Origin: a virus
IMG/VR virus record: IMGVR_UViG_3300030430_004105
Span: 1-64,000 of that record
DNA length: 64,000 bases
Direction: 5' to 3' (one strand)
The notes under the pieces are model-generated. The model was given only the letters and a program-made list of their open reading frames with translations. It did no database searches and was not told where the DNA came from. This document shows positions 45,347 to 53,437 of the stretch, piece by piece. Numbering within the stretch: position 1 is the stretch's first letter; each line of letters starts with the position of its first letter. A program made the position numbers and the translations under genes.

Positions 45347-47656
45347 CTACCTTGGAAAAGTGATGTGAATATGTTCTTGATAATCTTCTACCTTAAAGCC
45401 TGCTCCAAGTTCTCTACATGCCTGAATTACCACTTTAACAAATCTAGATTTCGCCATCGTTTCCTCGTCTAGTCTCTGTCCATCATACTGCTTTATACCT
45501 TCTGCAAGCAAATGAGTATTTGTTCTAAAATCAATCCCATTGCCATAAAGGTGTCCACTTCCTCCCTTTGCTACTCTTTGTTTAACACGAGCAACTGCAG
45601 TTGCGTAGTTAGGATGAGTTAAAGAAGATTTAAATTGACTCTCCGCTTGTTCTTCGGTTAATCCACTCCCGATAATCTCAACTCCGGTACCATAAGGGTA
45701 GAGATCGACAACCGCATTTGCCCATGCCGTACTTGGGGGATCCTTACTGCTGTATAAATCTTTTATCTGATATGCTGTTTTGTTTTTTCTTTTATCCCAC
45801 ATCAAATACACCTGCTGTTCAGGAGTTCTAGTGGTTGATGTGACATATAATTTTTTATGAGTTGTGGAAGAAAATATAGGATCTGTTAGGGGAATCTTTT
45901 GGTATACTTTTTGTGCCAGTTTGTTCGCAAAATCGACATGAAGTTGCGTGAAGATCCTATCCGGAGCAGCAGTCCAAAGAAGATTTTCTCTGCCTACTAT
46001 ACTATCAAACCTAAACGATGGCTGGGGTGGATCTCCTGTGGCTGTAGCGTAACTTACGGCTCCTGCTGCAGAGGGAGAACATTGAAGTCCGGGAGTAAAC
46101 CCGTTTGTTGGAGGGCTTACAGCCTTAATGTCTTGTGAGCCTTGGGCTTCAGAATTGAAAGTTGGGGGCTCTTTTTCGTCTTGAGTAACTGATCTAGAAT
46201 CAAGATTTGCTTTTGGTATCTGTATGGTTTCTTCTGTAGTACTTAGTAAGTTTTGTAAATCACCAACCTTTTCATCTATGACTTTTACAAAGTCTTGGCT
46301 CAGCATACCATAATCTAAAAATCCGTACTTCTCCATCGATAGTGATGTATTCATTTCGCTTCTTAGTCTTTCCGGGCTTCTTGTTCCATCATCGCATCGC
46401 TCTCCAGTCACAGATGGTAAAAAATTATATCCATTCAAATGATACAATCCATACCCAAATGGTGCTTGGCTTTCTTCTATAGGCGCCTCAAAACGATTTA
46501 TTTCATAATTATCGACATGATTTCTGAGGACATACGCTATGTCTAAATCTTCTGTAAACGAGAAAGTTGACATTGGATCAGTCATTAACGCTCCAAAACT
46601 TAATCCCAATTCCTTCACAAAACTAGACAGCCTGATGCTGAATTGGTATGATTGATCTTCGTTCCAATCACCGGTGGCTTCAAAGAAAACTCCTCTTGTA
46701 TTTATTTTTTTAACTATATCTAGCATATGCCCAACAGCAGCACTAGAGTTTTCATAATTCGTAGATATCCAAATATAAACTCCGACATTGTTCTCAGATA
46801 GTATTTCAGCAACCTGCTTCAATCTTTGGAAATCTATCAATAGTTCAGCCTGATTTGCGACTTGAATTGATACATTGAAGACTTTCTTCTCCTTGATAAT
46901 ATTGTAGGTTTGAGAGTAGTTACGAAACTCAGTCATGGTGTTAAAATCTGAAATAGAAACAAAATAATTTGAAACTAGTTGATTATCGTCAACATCTTTC
47001 TTGAAGTCTACACCCGTAGAAGTAGATTCTATCGCAGGATCTCCAGTTATTTGAGTTGAGTAAGAAGTTTGTGTGTCTCCTGAAGCCTGAGCGCTGTTTA
47101 AAGACGGAACTGCAGAGTTGAAAGTGTCGGACGTGCTACAATCAACCTCAGTCGCTGGTGTTGAATTTTGAGATCCCTTTGTGACAACTGAGGTTATGAA
47201 GCCATCTCTGAAGTTGTTTTTATCAGCAAAGTCAACGTCCACAATATCTCCCACTTCTGGAATGGATCCATCAGTAGACTGGAACAAAAGAGCAATTGGA
47301 TGCTTATTGATAGCCGCTTGATCGCTTGGATCTGCTGGCTCTGGAAGGTGAGCATGTAGTTCAGGAACTCTAATTCTTATTTCTGCGAATGGTACAGCCT
47401 TGTCGTCAACTGCCATAGCAATTGTTTTAGAATACTTCCAACTAGTGTTAGGGGTGTTTTCAAATTTTGAAACAACCTCTAGTACAACTGCCTTCATAGT
47501 GCCAATCTGCTCAAAGGCATCTGGACTATATGAGTCTCTAATTAATCTCTTAGATTGCCTTAATACAGACTGATTTTGTCTGTCACTAAATGCAGCCCTA
47601 GATCTTCTAGGTGTTATACTGTTGAGTTGATTTACCGGTGGTATGAACTTTCCCAT
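45347..47656 (-). CDS. Baseplate hub protein with TIM-barrel-like middle and M15-like peptidase C-terminus
   Basis: A 769-residue protein. Residues about 55-165 resemble an OB-type hub domain (IALLFQSTDGSIPEVGDIVD). Residues about 230-370 have a TIM-barrel feel (NVGVYIWISTNY, GVFFEATGDW, LGLSFGALM). Residues about 570-769 look like a D-Ala-D-Ala carboxypeptidase/M15 zinc peptidase, with TSTTRTPEQQ near 602, GSGHLYGNGIDFR near 700 and a final EHIHITFP. These fit the S-R, H-x6-D and H-x-H metal sites. It probably cuts host peptidoglycan during entry, as T4 gp5 does with an unrelated lysozyme. Domain limits are by eye. Confidence 0.75.
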   Translation of the reverse strand: MGKFIPPVNQLNSITPRRSRAAFSDRQNQSVLRQSKRLIRDSYSPDAFEQIGTMKAVVLEVVSKFENTPNTSWKYSKTIAMAVDDKAVPFAEIRIRVPELHAHLPEPADPSDQAAINKHPIALLFQSTDGSIPEVGDIVDVDFADKNNFRDGFITSVVTKGSQNSTPATEVDCSTSDTFNSAVPSLNSAQASGDTQTSYSTQITGDPAIESTSTGVDFKKDVDDNQLVSNYFVSISDFNTMTEFRNYSQTYNIIKEKKVFNVSIQVANQAELLIDFQRLKQVAEILSENNVGVYIWISTNYENSSAAVGHMLDIVKKINTRGVFFEATGDWNEDQSYQFSIRLSSFVKELGLSFGALMTDPMSTFSFTEDLDIAYVLRNHVDNYEINRFEAPIEESQAPFGYGLYHLNGYNFLPSVTGERCDDGTRSPERLRSEMNTSLSMEKYGFLDYGMLSQDFVKVIDEKVGDLQNLLSTTEETIQIPKANLDSRSVTQDEKEPPTFNSEAQGSQDIKAVSPPTNGFTPGLQCSPSAAGAVSYATATGDPPQPSFRFDSIVGRENLLWTAAPDRIFTQLHVDFANKLAQKVYQKIPLTDPIFSSTTHKKLYVTSTTRTPEQQVYLMWDKRKNKTAYQIKDLYSSKDPPSTAWANAVVDLYPYGTGVEIIGSGLTEEQAESQFKSSLTHPNYATAVARVKQRVAKGGSGHLYGNGIDFRTNTHLLAEGIKQYDGQRLDEETMAKSRFVKVVIQACRELGAGFKVEDYQEHIHITFPR

Positions 47657-47659
47657 TCA

Positions 47660-47962
47660 TTATTTCTCCTTATCATCTTTTTGAATCATATCATAGATAT
47701 CATCCTTGTCTTCTCCGGAGAAACTGAACACAGAATCTTTCTTCTCATCTTTTTGGATCAATCCAGCAAGTTTGACTAACTGTTCATTTGATCTTTGAAG
47801 TGTCTCTACGTATTTTGCTGCAGCCAATGACACTTCTTTATGATTGTGTTCGCTTTGCCCTGCAATTACAATAAGATCGCTCAACAACTCTTGGGTTATC
47901 TCACGATCTTTTCTTATGTTTTCAACTGCTTCTTCTATAAATTTATTAAGCCTCTTAGACAT
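47660..47962 (-). CDS. Small helical protein of unknown function
   Basis: A 100-residue acidic helical protein beginning MSKRLNKFIEEAVENIRKDR. It overlaps the sigma-factor stop by one base (TAATG) and lies just before the hub gene. No motif is visible. By size and location it could be a late-transcription co-activator (gp33-like) or a small terminase-type or scaffold protein. I would not choose between these from sequence alone. Confidence 0.7.
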   Translation of the reverse strand: MSKRLNKFIEEAVENIRKDREITQELLSDLIVIAGQSEHNHKEVSLAAAKYVETLQRSNEQLVKLAGLIQKDEKKDSVFSFSGEDKDDIYDMIQKDDKEK

Positions 47963-48651
47963 TATTCCTCACCATTCTCATACCTAGTTTTAAAATCAGA
48001 GTATTTCTCTCTCATCTTAGACAACTGAGAAACAATTTGCTTGGTGTTTAGTCCAGTTATCTCTCTCAGGTACAAGTAAATAGCCTTTTTGTTAAATATT
48101 TCAATCTTATCAGCATTATCAATAAGGGTATTGATAGCATCATATACTTTTCTTTCATTCGGGCGCATCGTGACAGATTCCCAAGACGCTATTTCTTCTT
48201 TCAAAAGCCTCATGAACTCCTGCCTCTCTCTGTTTTCGTGATAAACATCTTCTATGCCGGGCTCAAATCCATTTGCGACTTGCCCTTCTAGTGATGTCTC
48301 TCTTTGATTTTTCTTTTTATTCTTTTTTACTTGAGCGATAAACCAGTTTTTGGTAATCACTGAGAAATAAGAGAATGCTTTATGTCCTTTTTCGGGCTTG
48401 AATTTGTGCAAAATAGTTACCAACATAACCTTGCAGTCTTGTTGCAATTCGGAAATGTTTGGCAACGATGTAAATTTATATGTGTATACAATTTTGTCAA
48501 CCATCTCATCCAGTGCTGGATGTATTAGGGTTTCGTAAAGTTCAGATTTCCTCTTCAAATCTGTTTCTGGATTATTAAATTCAATAATCGCATCTTCATG
48601 CACTTTTGTGAAGTACATTCTTTTGGTTCTAGGCTTTCTCGTCTTCGCCAT
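47962..48651 (-). CDS. Late-transcription sigma factor (gp55-like)
   Basis: A 229-residue protein starting at ATG 48651 with the ribosome site AGGAGGATAACG; a longer frame to 48684 lies inside the upstream gene. The middle has sigma region 2-like signatures (ELQQDCKVMLVTILHKF, GHKAFSYFSVITKNWFI) as in T4 gp55 relatives. The C-terminus, with ITGLNTKQIVSQLSKMREKY, resembles a helix-turn-helix. It would direct RNA polymerase to TATAAATA late promoters such as 62594-62606. Sits immediately before the tail genes. Confidence 0.88.
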   Translation of the reverse strand: MAKTRKPRTKRMYFTKVHEDAIIEFNNPETDLKRKSELYETLIHPALDEMVDKIVYTYKFTSLPNISELQQDCKVMLVTILHKFKPEKGHKAFSYFSVITKNWFIAQVKKNKKKNQRETSLEGQVANGFEPGIEDVYHENRERQEFMRLLKEEIASWESVTMRPNERKVYDAINTLIDNADKIEIFNKKAIYLYLREITGLNTKQIVSQLSKMREKYSDFKTRYENGEE

Positions 48652-48940
48652 CGTTATCCTCCTGTAGATCATCTTCGAACACAACCATAACTTGAGAATA
48701 GTTTTCTATATCTCCTGCAAGCCTTTTCATATGCTCAACTAAGGATGAAATGGTTGGATCTCCATAAAAGGATTCGACTTTGTTAATAGCCCTTAGATGA
48801 GTGGCAAACTCAAGTAACTTTGATTTCAGTTCTAAAAACTGATCTTCAATGGAAATTAAGTTTCTTAAAAGTTTGTAAATATACCACCCCAAAAGAGCAT
48901 TGATAAGGATTGAAAGTCCTAAGATAATGTATAAAATCAT
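48629..48940 (-). CDS. Small membrane protein with cytoplasmic coiled region
   Basis: A 103-residue protein. The N-terminal helix LYIILGLSILINALLGWYIY is a transmembrane segment; a charged helical region and an acidic tail follow. Its start overlaps 48937-49188 by ATGA and its end overlaps the sigma factor start. The function is unknown. Possible roles are lysis timing or membrane anchoring of a partner. Confidence 0.7.
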   Translation of the reverse strand: MILYIILGLSILINALLGWYIYKLLRNLISIEDQFLELKSKLLEFATHLRAINKVESFYGDPTISSLVEHMKRLAGDIENYSQVMVVFEDDLQEDNDGEDEKA

Positions 48941-49188
48941 AATTTAAAATTCCTGTCAATATTCTTTTTGTACTCCTTTACTTCTTTTTTAGTCTCTTCG
49001 ATTGTACGATTTACAACATCGCCAACTTTTTGCTTAGGAGTATTGATTGTAACTTCCCCTAACAACGCAGGAATACGAACAGCCGAAGGAGCATCACAAA
49101 CATTACAATTCGTGTGCTCCTCAGTCATTCCATGCCAGACTTCATATTCGCTTTCACAAGCGTCACAGCGGTATGAATACTTAGGCAT
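48937..49188 (-). CDS. FmdB-like zinc-ribbon protein
   Basis: An 83-residue protein. MPKYSYRCDACESEYEVW followed by CNVCDAPSA is the FmdB-type two-knuckle zinc ribbon common in bacteria and T4-like phages. The basic C-terminal tail (KKEVKEYKKNIDRNFKL) is helical. It overlaps the neighbouring genes by one to four bases. Transcriptional or translational accessory roles are often guessed for this family; none is shown here. Confidence 0.8.
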   Translation of the reverse strand: MPKYSYRCDACESEYEVWHGMTEEHTNCNVCDAPSAVRIPALLGEVTINTPKQKVGDVVNRTIEETKKEVKEYKKNIDRNFKL

Positions 49189-49415
49189 TATTGTACACTC
49201 GTCTCGATTGTCTCACCTTTTGAAAGACTATCAGAATTAGTCCTTAAGATGGGTGGATTAATCACAACAATGCCCTCAGTTGGGTGTACAGTCAACTTCA
49301 AGCCTTTAAGCACAGGCACGATATCAGTTTGATTTAGAAGACTATTTTGCAAAGCCATCATAATCGCTCCTAATGCTTGATCAGATAAATGTGTAGTTTG
49401 AACTTCAGTGCTCAT
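49188..49415 (-). CDS. Small hypothetical protein
   Basis: A 75-residue protein of unknown function. An N-terminal helix (SDQALGAIMMALQNSLL) is followed by strand-like segments (LKLTVHPTEGIVVINPP). It sits at the end of the small-gene run, next to the zinc-ribbon protein. Nothing in its sequence indicates an activity. Confidence 0.65.
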   Translation of the reverse strand: MSTEVQTTHLSDQALGAIMMALQNSLLNQTDIVPVLKGLKLTVHPTEGIVVINPPILRTNSDSLSKGETIETSVQ

Positions 49416-49443
49416 GTTTTTCTCCTTTTACTTATTATACGAT

Positions 49444-49905
49444 TCAGATATCGATTTTATTCAAATATTTTGTTACATAATCCGTACAAATGTAATCGTA
49501 CTTCTGTTCGTCAATATCCGGATATCTTTCTGGGAATAGAAACACAGTGTTTTTGCCACTAGTCTCTTTATTAGGGTATGCCCAGATATGCCCTTTAGAT
49601 GTTATTGTATAATCATCTTCTTGGTGCCAAAAACAATGTATTTCAGAAGCCAACATTCGCTCTAGAGCATCTTTGTTTTTAGCATGGCACCAAAGCCCTT
49701 CTTGCTTAAGGAAAGTCTCTTGGATTTGATATTTGGGACTGTCATGTCCTAACAAATATTTTTCATCGATATACCAAACATCTATTTCAACATGAAAACC
49801 AGAATCCAGCAATGCTTGGATCGCTGCTGGGTGGTTTTCTACGGTTGTATCTTCTCCTTCGGTATATGCTCTGTGAGAAATAATTATCACTCTGTTAATC
49901 CCCAT
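49444..49905 (-). CDS. GDPD-like (glycerophosphodiester phosphodiesterase-fold) protein, short
   Basis: A 153-residue protein. ISHRAYTEGEDTTVENHPAA followed by GFHVEIDVWYIDEKYLLGHD matches the N-terminal half of the GDPD TIM barrel, where HR, EN, E-x-D and HD form the metal and catalytic site. At 153 residues it is about half the usual length, so it is a compact or partial barrel. The start overlaps the RLP gene by 19 bases. It may hydrolyse a phosphodiester in a lipid- or teichoic-type glycan. The family is clear; activity is uncertain because of the short length. Confidence 0.7.
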   Translation of the reverse strand: MGINRVIIISHRAYTEGEDTTVENHPAAIQALLDSGFHVEIDVWYIDEKYLLGHDSPKYQIQETFLKQEGLWCHAKNKDALERMLASEIHCFWHQEDDYTITSKGHIWAYPNKETSGKNTVFLFPERYPDIDEQKYDYICTDYVTKYLNKIDI

Positions 49906-51077
49906 TTTTCAATTGCGATGTGATATTCTTCGCCATATTCCTTGTCAATTGATTGCCTCATAGCCATCGCTCCGCTCTTGGATCCATTAGGGTGTCCGTG
50001 AATCGCTCCTCCGACATTAGCCATATAGTCCAATCCAAAACGCTTGTTGATGGCTTTTACAAGCCCAGCATGCATACCACAACTGAGGGCTGGCATTACA
50101 TTTCTATTATGAAGAACGTCCAAAGTATTCTTAAGTTCGTCTTCGTTGTCAGACATATACCCTCCCCACATTCCAGCGTGAATAAAATCAACTCCCATCA
50201 AGCCAGCAAGATCACAAATAACATCCCAAGAGATGTGATAGTCATGAGATTTATTAGTCAAAACTTTGTCTCCGCTTTTCTGAAAGTGTATGAACATAGG
50301 AAGATCCAACTCTCTGATCGATTTGTAAACTCCCAGTCCACTCCAAAAATTAATGTGTACTGCGTTTGCTCCAAGTTCATATACCCTCTTTACTCTATCG
50401 ATAACATGATGAGGATCACAATTTATACAAACTGCATAGACAACATTCTTATCCTTCAAATATTCCATAATCTTTGGAACCCTTTCTTCGATTGGGCAGC
50501 ATGCAGGATTAGACATGATCTCATCTTCTTTGATGAAATTGATTCCACCTTCTACCATTTCTTTAACCATCTCTAGCAAGACATCACTGTTGACACCAAT
50601 CTTAGGCTTCACGATCCCTCCAAATAGTGGTTTATCGTGAGCACCAGTAAAGTCTCTAATACCATCAATTCCATATTTCGGCTTCATGAAATAATTATCT
50701 TCTATATGCTGTGGAAAGTCCACTTCCAAAAGATGACATTTGGTAACAATATCGATATCCATTTGTCCTCCCATAAACTGGCACAGCAAATGTGAAACGC
50801 CATCAGACTCAAAGTCAGTGTTGGCAATAGGAAAGGCAATTGTTACCTCTCCCTCTTGTTTTGTTTTAAGTACTTCTTCGTTACCAATCACAAAACAAGA
50901 GTGATTTTCAAACAACTCATCTGTTTCCCAATGGTTTCGGACATTAGGGTTTCCAACACTCTGTCCTATGCTCAAACCCCATGCAGCATCTCTTAAAGTT
51001 TCATTAGAAGATAAAAAATATCTACATAAAATGTATTTCTCTCTATCTATCTCGTCTATTGTTCTAAAAATTTTCAT
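49887..51077 (-). CDS. RubisCO-like protein (form IV type, RLP)
   Basis: A 396-residue protein in the RubisCO large-subunit superfamily. KPKIG gives K157/K159, equivalents of K175/K177. GGINFIKEDE gives the carbamylation-type lysine K183 with D185 and E186, equivalents of K201/D203/E204. IHF (H264) matches H294, DFIHAG (H300) matches H327, LSCGMH (S332) matches S379, and GGAIHGHP matches the G403/G404 loop. R295 and K334 of true RubisCO are replaced (by F and in a WGGYMSD loop), so CO2 fixation is unlikely. The N-terminus (GLSIGQSVGNPNVR) is RLP-like. Known RLPs are enolases, isomerases or decarboxylases of keto-sugar phosphates. It is coupled to the nucleotidyltransferase by ATGA and lies in a glycan cluster. 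The substrate is unknown. Confidence 0.9.
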   Translation of the reverse strand: MKIFRTIDEIDREKYILCRYFLSSNETLRDAAWGLSIGQSVGNPNVRNHWETDELFENHSCFVIGNEEVLKTKQEGEVTIAFPIANTDFESDGVSHLLCQFMGGQMDIDIVTKCHLLEVDFPQHIEDNYFMKPKYGIDGIRDFTGAHDKPLFGGIVKPKIGVNSDVLLEMVKEMVEGGINFIKEDEIMSNPACCPIEERVPKIMEYLKDKNVVYAVCINCDPHHVIDRVKRVYELGANAVHINFWSGLGVYKSIRELDLPMFIHFQKSGDKVLTNKSHDYHISWDVICDLAGLMGVDFIHAGMWGGYMSDNEDELKNTLDVLHNRNVMPALSCGMHAGLVKAINKRFGLDYMANVGGAIHGHPNGSKSGAMAMRQSIDKEYGEEYHIAIEKWGLTE

Positions 51078-51796
51078 AATTCCTCCAATTTTGTTAAAAA
51101 ATTATTTAGTTCTTCAGGAGTTCCCATTCCCCTCATTTCATACACTGGATAAGGTTTAACAACCCCTCCTCTTGAGTTTATTAATATATTATACACTGGG
51201 CATATATAAAACTCATTGTTAAATCTAACGTTTCTAGATATCATCTCTTCGGCACAAGAAACATACTCTGATCCTTTAGCCCAATAATACATTCCAACTG
51301 TTGCAAAGTTACTTATCACTTGCTTTTCGGCAACTTGTGTAATGTTTCCTGTATTATAGTCTACTCTTGAATACGAGTGCTTTGGGCTATCAGATAAGAA
51401 AAACGGTATGCAACCATCCAAACCTTTACAATAGTTCTGGAAGTGTTTAGGATCCCAATCAACCCATTGATCCGCATTTGCAATAAATAATGGCTCGTCA
51501 TTATCAATATACTCTTTGGCTAGCAATGTTGTACATGCAGCACCCTCAGTTAAGCCATCTATCTCAACTAAAACAGAATTTTTTACACAATTTCGCAAAT
51601 ACTCTTTCATCTTTGGGTATTTTTCCATGTGTTGTTTTTGGACTATGAAAATGTGTTCATTTTCAGGTAATCCAATATTTTCAATGACTCTTTGAATCAT
51701 TGGTTTTCCGGCTACATCTATTAAAGGTTTAGGATCTGAGTAACCTGCTTTAAAAAATCTAGATCCTGCTCCTGCTAATGGTATTAATACTTTCAT
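51074..51796 (-). CDS. Sugar-1-phosphate nucleotidyltransferase
   Basis: A 240-residue Rossmann-like NTP transferase. The N-terminal LIPLAGAGSRF followed by KPLIDVAGKPMIQRV is the nucleotide-binding signature. LFIANADQWVDW supplies the metal-binding Asp region. Such enzymes make NDP-sugars for surface glycans. It is tightly coupled to the RLP gene downstream, which suggests the two act in one pathway. The exact sugar cannot be read from the sequence. Confidence 0.88.
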   Translation of the reverse strand: MKVLIPLAGAGSRFFKAGYSDPKPLIDVAGKPMIQRVIENIGLPENEHIFIVQKQHMEKYPKMKEYLRNCVKNSVLVEIDGLTEGAACTTLLAKEYIDNDEPLFIANADQWVDWDPKHFQNYCKGLDGCIPFFLSDSPKHSYSRVDYNTGNITQVAEKQVISNFATVGMYYWAKGSEYVSCAEEMISRNVRFNNEFYICPVYNILINSRGGVVKPYPVYEMRGMGTPEELNNFLTKLEEL

Positions 51797-51805
51797 TTTT
51801 TCTCC

Positions 51806-52549
51806 TTAAAGTTTGTATGCCCATCTTACCAATGGCACCATTCCATCTTCTTTATTTTTGTAATAATTGTCATATTTTTTTTGTATCATAAAGTTACCCA
51901 TGTCTTCGAATAACCCCAGTTCTCTTAAATGCCTAGCGGCAATCATATGGTTAGAATCTAGTCCGTATGTTTCTAAAATATCATAAATTCTAGTAAAATT
52001 ATACATATTATCGGAATTTGCAACAAACAATAGATCCCCAACTTCATAGTAATGAGACTCTCTATCGCAGCAAGAACCACGACATATTTCTGGATTGTAC
52101 ATATGTATTGGATCTGAGCCATTGTGATAAAATCTTTTCATGTCTAATCTGGAATCTTCAAAGTCAATCTTTTCTTGCAATGCTAAATCAAATCTAGATA
52201 ATAATACGATATCGTACTTTATATTATGTTTTTGTTCATACTTTCTCATAACATCTAAAGATCGTTTGATAGAATACCAATTGCTTTTTATGGCAAATTG
52301 TCTAGTACTAAGATTAGAGCCAAAATCAATTTGATCTTGAAAAATACATCCTTTTGGATTATACATAGAAACCAACTCATCTTTAAATTGTCTATCCCAG
52401 CAATGAAAAAACACATCAACATCATTATGATCTAACAAGTTCTCTTTCCAATGTTTAAACCCAATCTTTGCCGCATTCATATTCTGCCGTCCTAAAACAT
52501 ACTTTTTATTATTTCCTACTTTTCCTCTCATACATAATGCTATTTTCAT
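51806..52549 (-). CDS. Putative glycosyltransferase-like protein
   Basis: A 247-residue protein beginning MKIALCMRGKVGNNKKYV. VDVFFHCWD, KSNWYSIKRSLDVMRKYE and IVLLSRFDLAL suggest a Rossmann-type transferase with a possible metal-binding acidic site (RFDL). I have seen similar sequences in phage and bacterial glycan clusters without a firm family. It sits among sugar genes, so a glycosyltransferase role is likely but unproven. Confidence 0.6.
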   Translation of the reverse strand: MKIALCMRGKVGNNKKYVLGRQNMNAAKIGFKHWKENLLDHNDVDVFFHCWDRQFKDELVSMYNPKGCIFQDQIDFGSNLSTRQFAIKSNWYSIKRSLDVMRKYEQKHNIKYDIVLLSRFDLALQEKIDFEDSRLDMKRFYHNGSDPIHMYNPEICRGSCCDRESHYYEVGDLLFVANSDNMYNFTRIYDILETYGLDSNHMIAARHLRELGLFEDMGNFMIQKKYDNYYKNKEDGMVPLVRWAYKL

Positions 52550-52552
52550 CTC

Positions 52553-53437
52553 TTACTCCCTTATATATAACCTAGATGCATACTTCACTAATTCACTTAA
52601 TTCATTCCATTTAGAATATCGATACGATTTATAATTGAATATCGGAACTGGGTTGTAACTATATTGCAACTGCAGAATCAGTCTTGGTTTAGTCTTAGGC
52701 ACAGTGCCTCTATGAATTCCATATGTGTCAGCAAACCAACTAGTTCCCGATTCTCCTGAAATAGTCTTTGCCAGATCACGACTGAAGTATTTGAAAACTT
52801 GCTCGTCTGAATATCTCACAATCTCAAACATGTCTTTTGGGAGATCGTCTTCTGTATGGCTCCTCTTTACATACACCTGCTCTCCTTCGCCCAGTTCCAC
52901 ATCACTAAGTAACACAAAAAATTTCACAAACTTATAATCGTCAGCATCTCTATGGAACAACTGCATGTTAATTGGCTCGCTCACATCTTGAGGAAAACTC
53001 CACATTGGAAGAACCAATGAAAGAGTTGCAGGGCATCCCAAATAACTAGATGCCATTTTTGTCAACCTTTCGTTAGTAATTAATTCGATCATATTAGGGC
53101 ATAATAGATTATCTTTTATCGTGTGTCTCCCAAGTTTAATGTTCTTAGGTATATTTGCCAAATCAAATTTTTGATGGCTACCATAGAAATCATAACAAGG
53201 TTTTGTTAAAAAATATTTGTACATATCCTGTGATTGATCTTGATCAAGAACGTTATCGATTATCATGACACCGTTTTTTCTCAACTCTTCACAGTCCATG
53301 TTAAAATCAAATTTGTACTCAGTCACAAGTCTGTTACAAGTTTCCATAGATCTGGAATGTCTTGTTGCAAGATCCAGAGTTGCTCTCTGTTCTTCCCACT
53401 CAGGAGTAGGAAACTTGAGTATCCAATTTTCAAACAT
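52553..53437 (-). CDS. PhyH-type Fe(II)/2-oxoglutarate dioxygenase
   Basis: A 294-residue cupin-fold protein. GVMIIDNVLDQDQ is a typical phytanoyl-CoA dioxygenase N-terminal motif. FHRDADD near residue 160 supplies the H-x-D of the iron facial triad, and YGIHRGTVP near residue 240 supplies the distal His and the nearby Arg that binds 2-oxoglutarate. Such enzymes hydroxylate small molecules and sugars. Its place among NeuA/NeuB and the RLP suggests it modifies a sugar intermediate or lipid carrier. The substrate is unknown. It overlaps the histidine phosphatase by eight bases. Confidence 0.82.
   Translation of the reverse strand: MFENWILKFPTPEWEEQRATLDLATRHSRSMETCNRLVTEYKFDFNMDCEELRKNGVMIIDNVLDQDQSQDMYKYFLTKPCYDFYGSHQKFDLANIPKNIKLGRHTIKDNLLCPNMIELITNERLTKMASSYLGCPATLSLVLPMWSFPQDVSEPINMQLFHRDADDYKFVKFFVLLSDVELGEGEQVYVKRSHTEDDLPKDMFEIVRYSDEQVFKYFSRDLAKTISGESGTSWFADTYGIHRGTVPKTKPRLILQLQYSYNPVPIFNYKSYRYSKWNELSELVKYASRLYIRE

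Noticed and set aside
49953-50576. Plus-strand open frame of 207 codons
   Set aside because: Antisense to the conserved RubisCO-like gene, whose superfamily motifs fix the true strand.
49887-51077. Calling the RLP a true carbon-fixing RubisCO
   Set aside because: The positions matching R295 and K334 are not conserved and the N-terminal domain has the RLP pattern, so carboxylase activity is unlikely.
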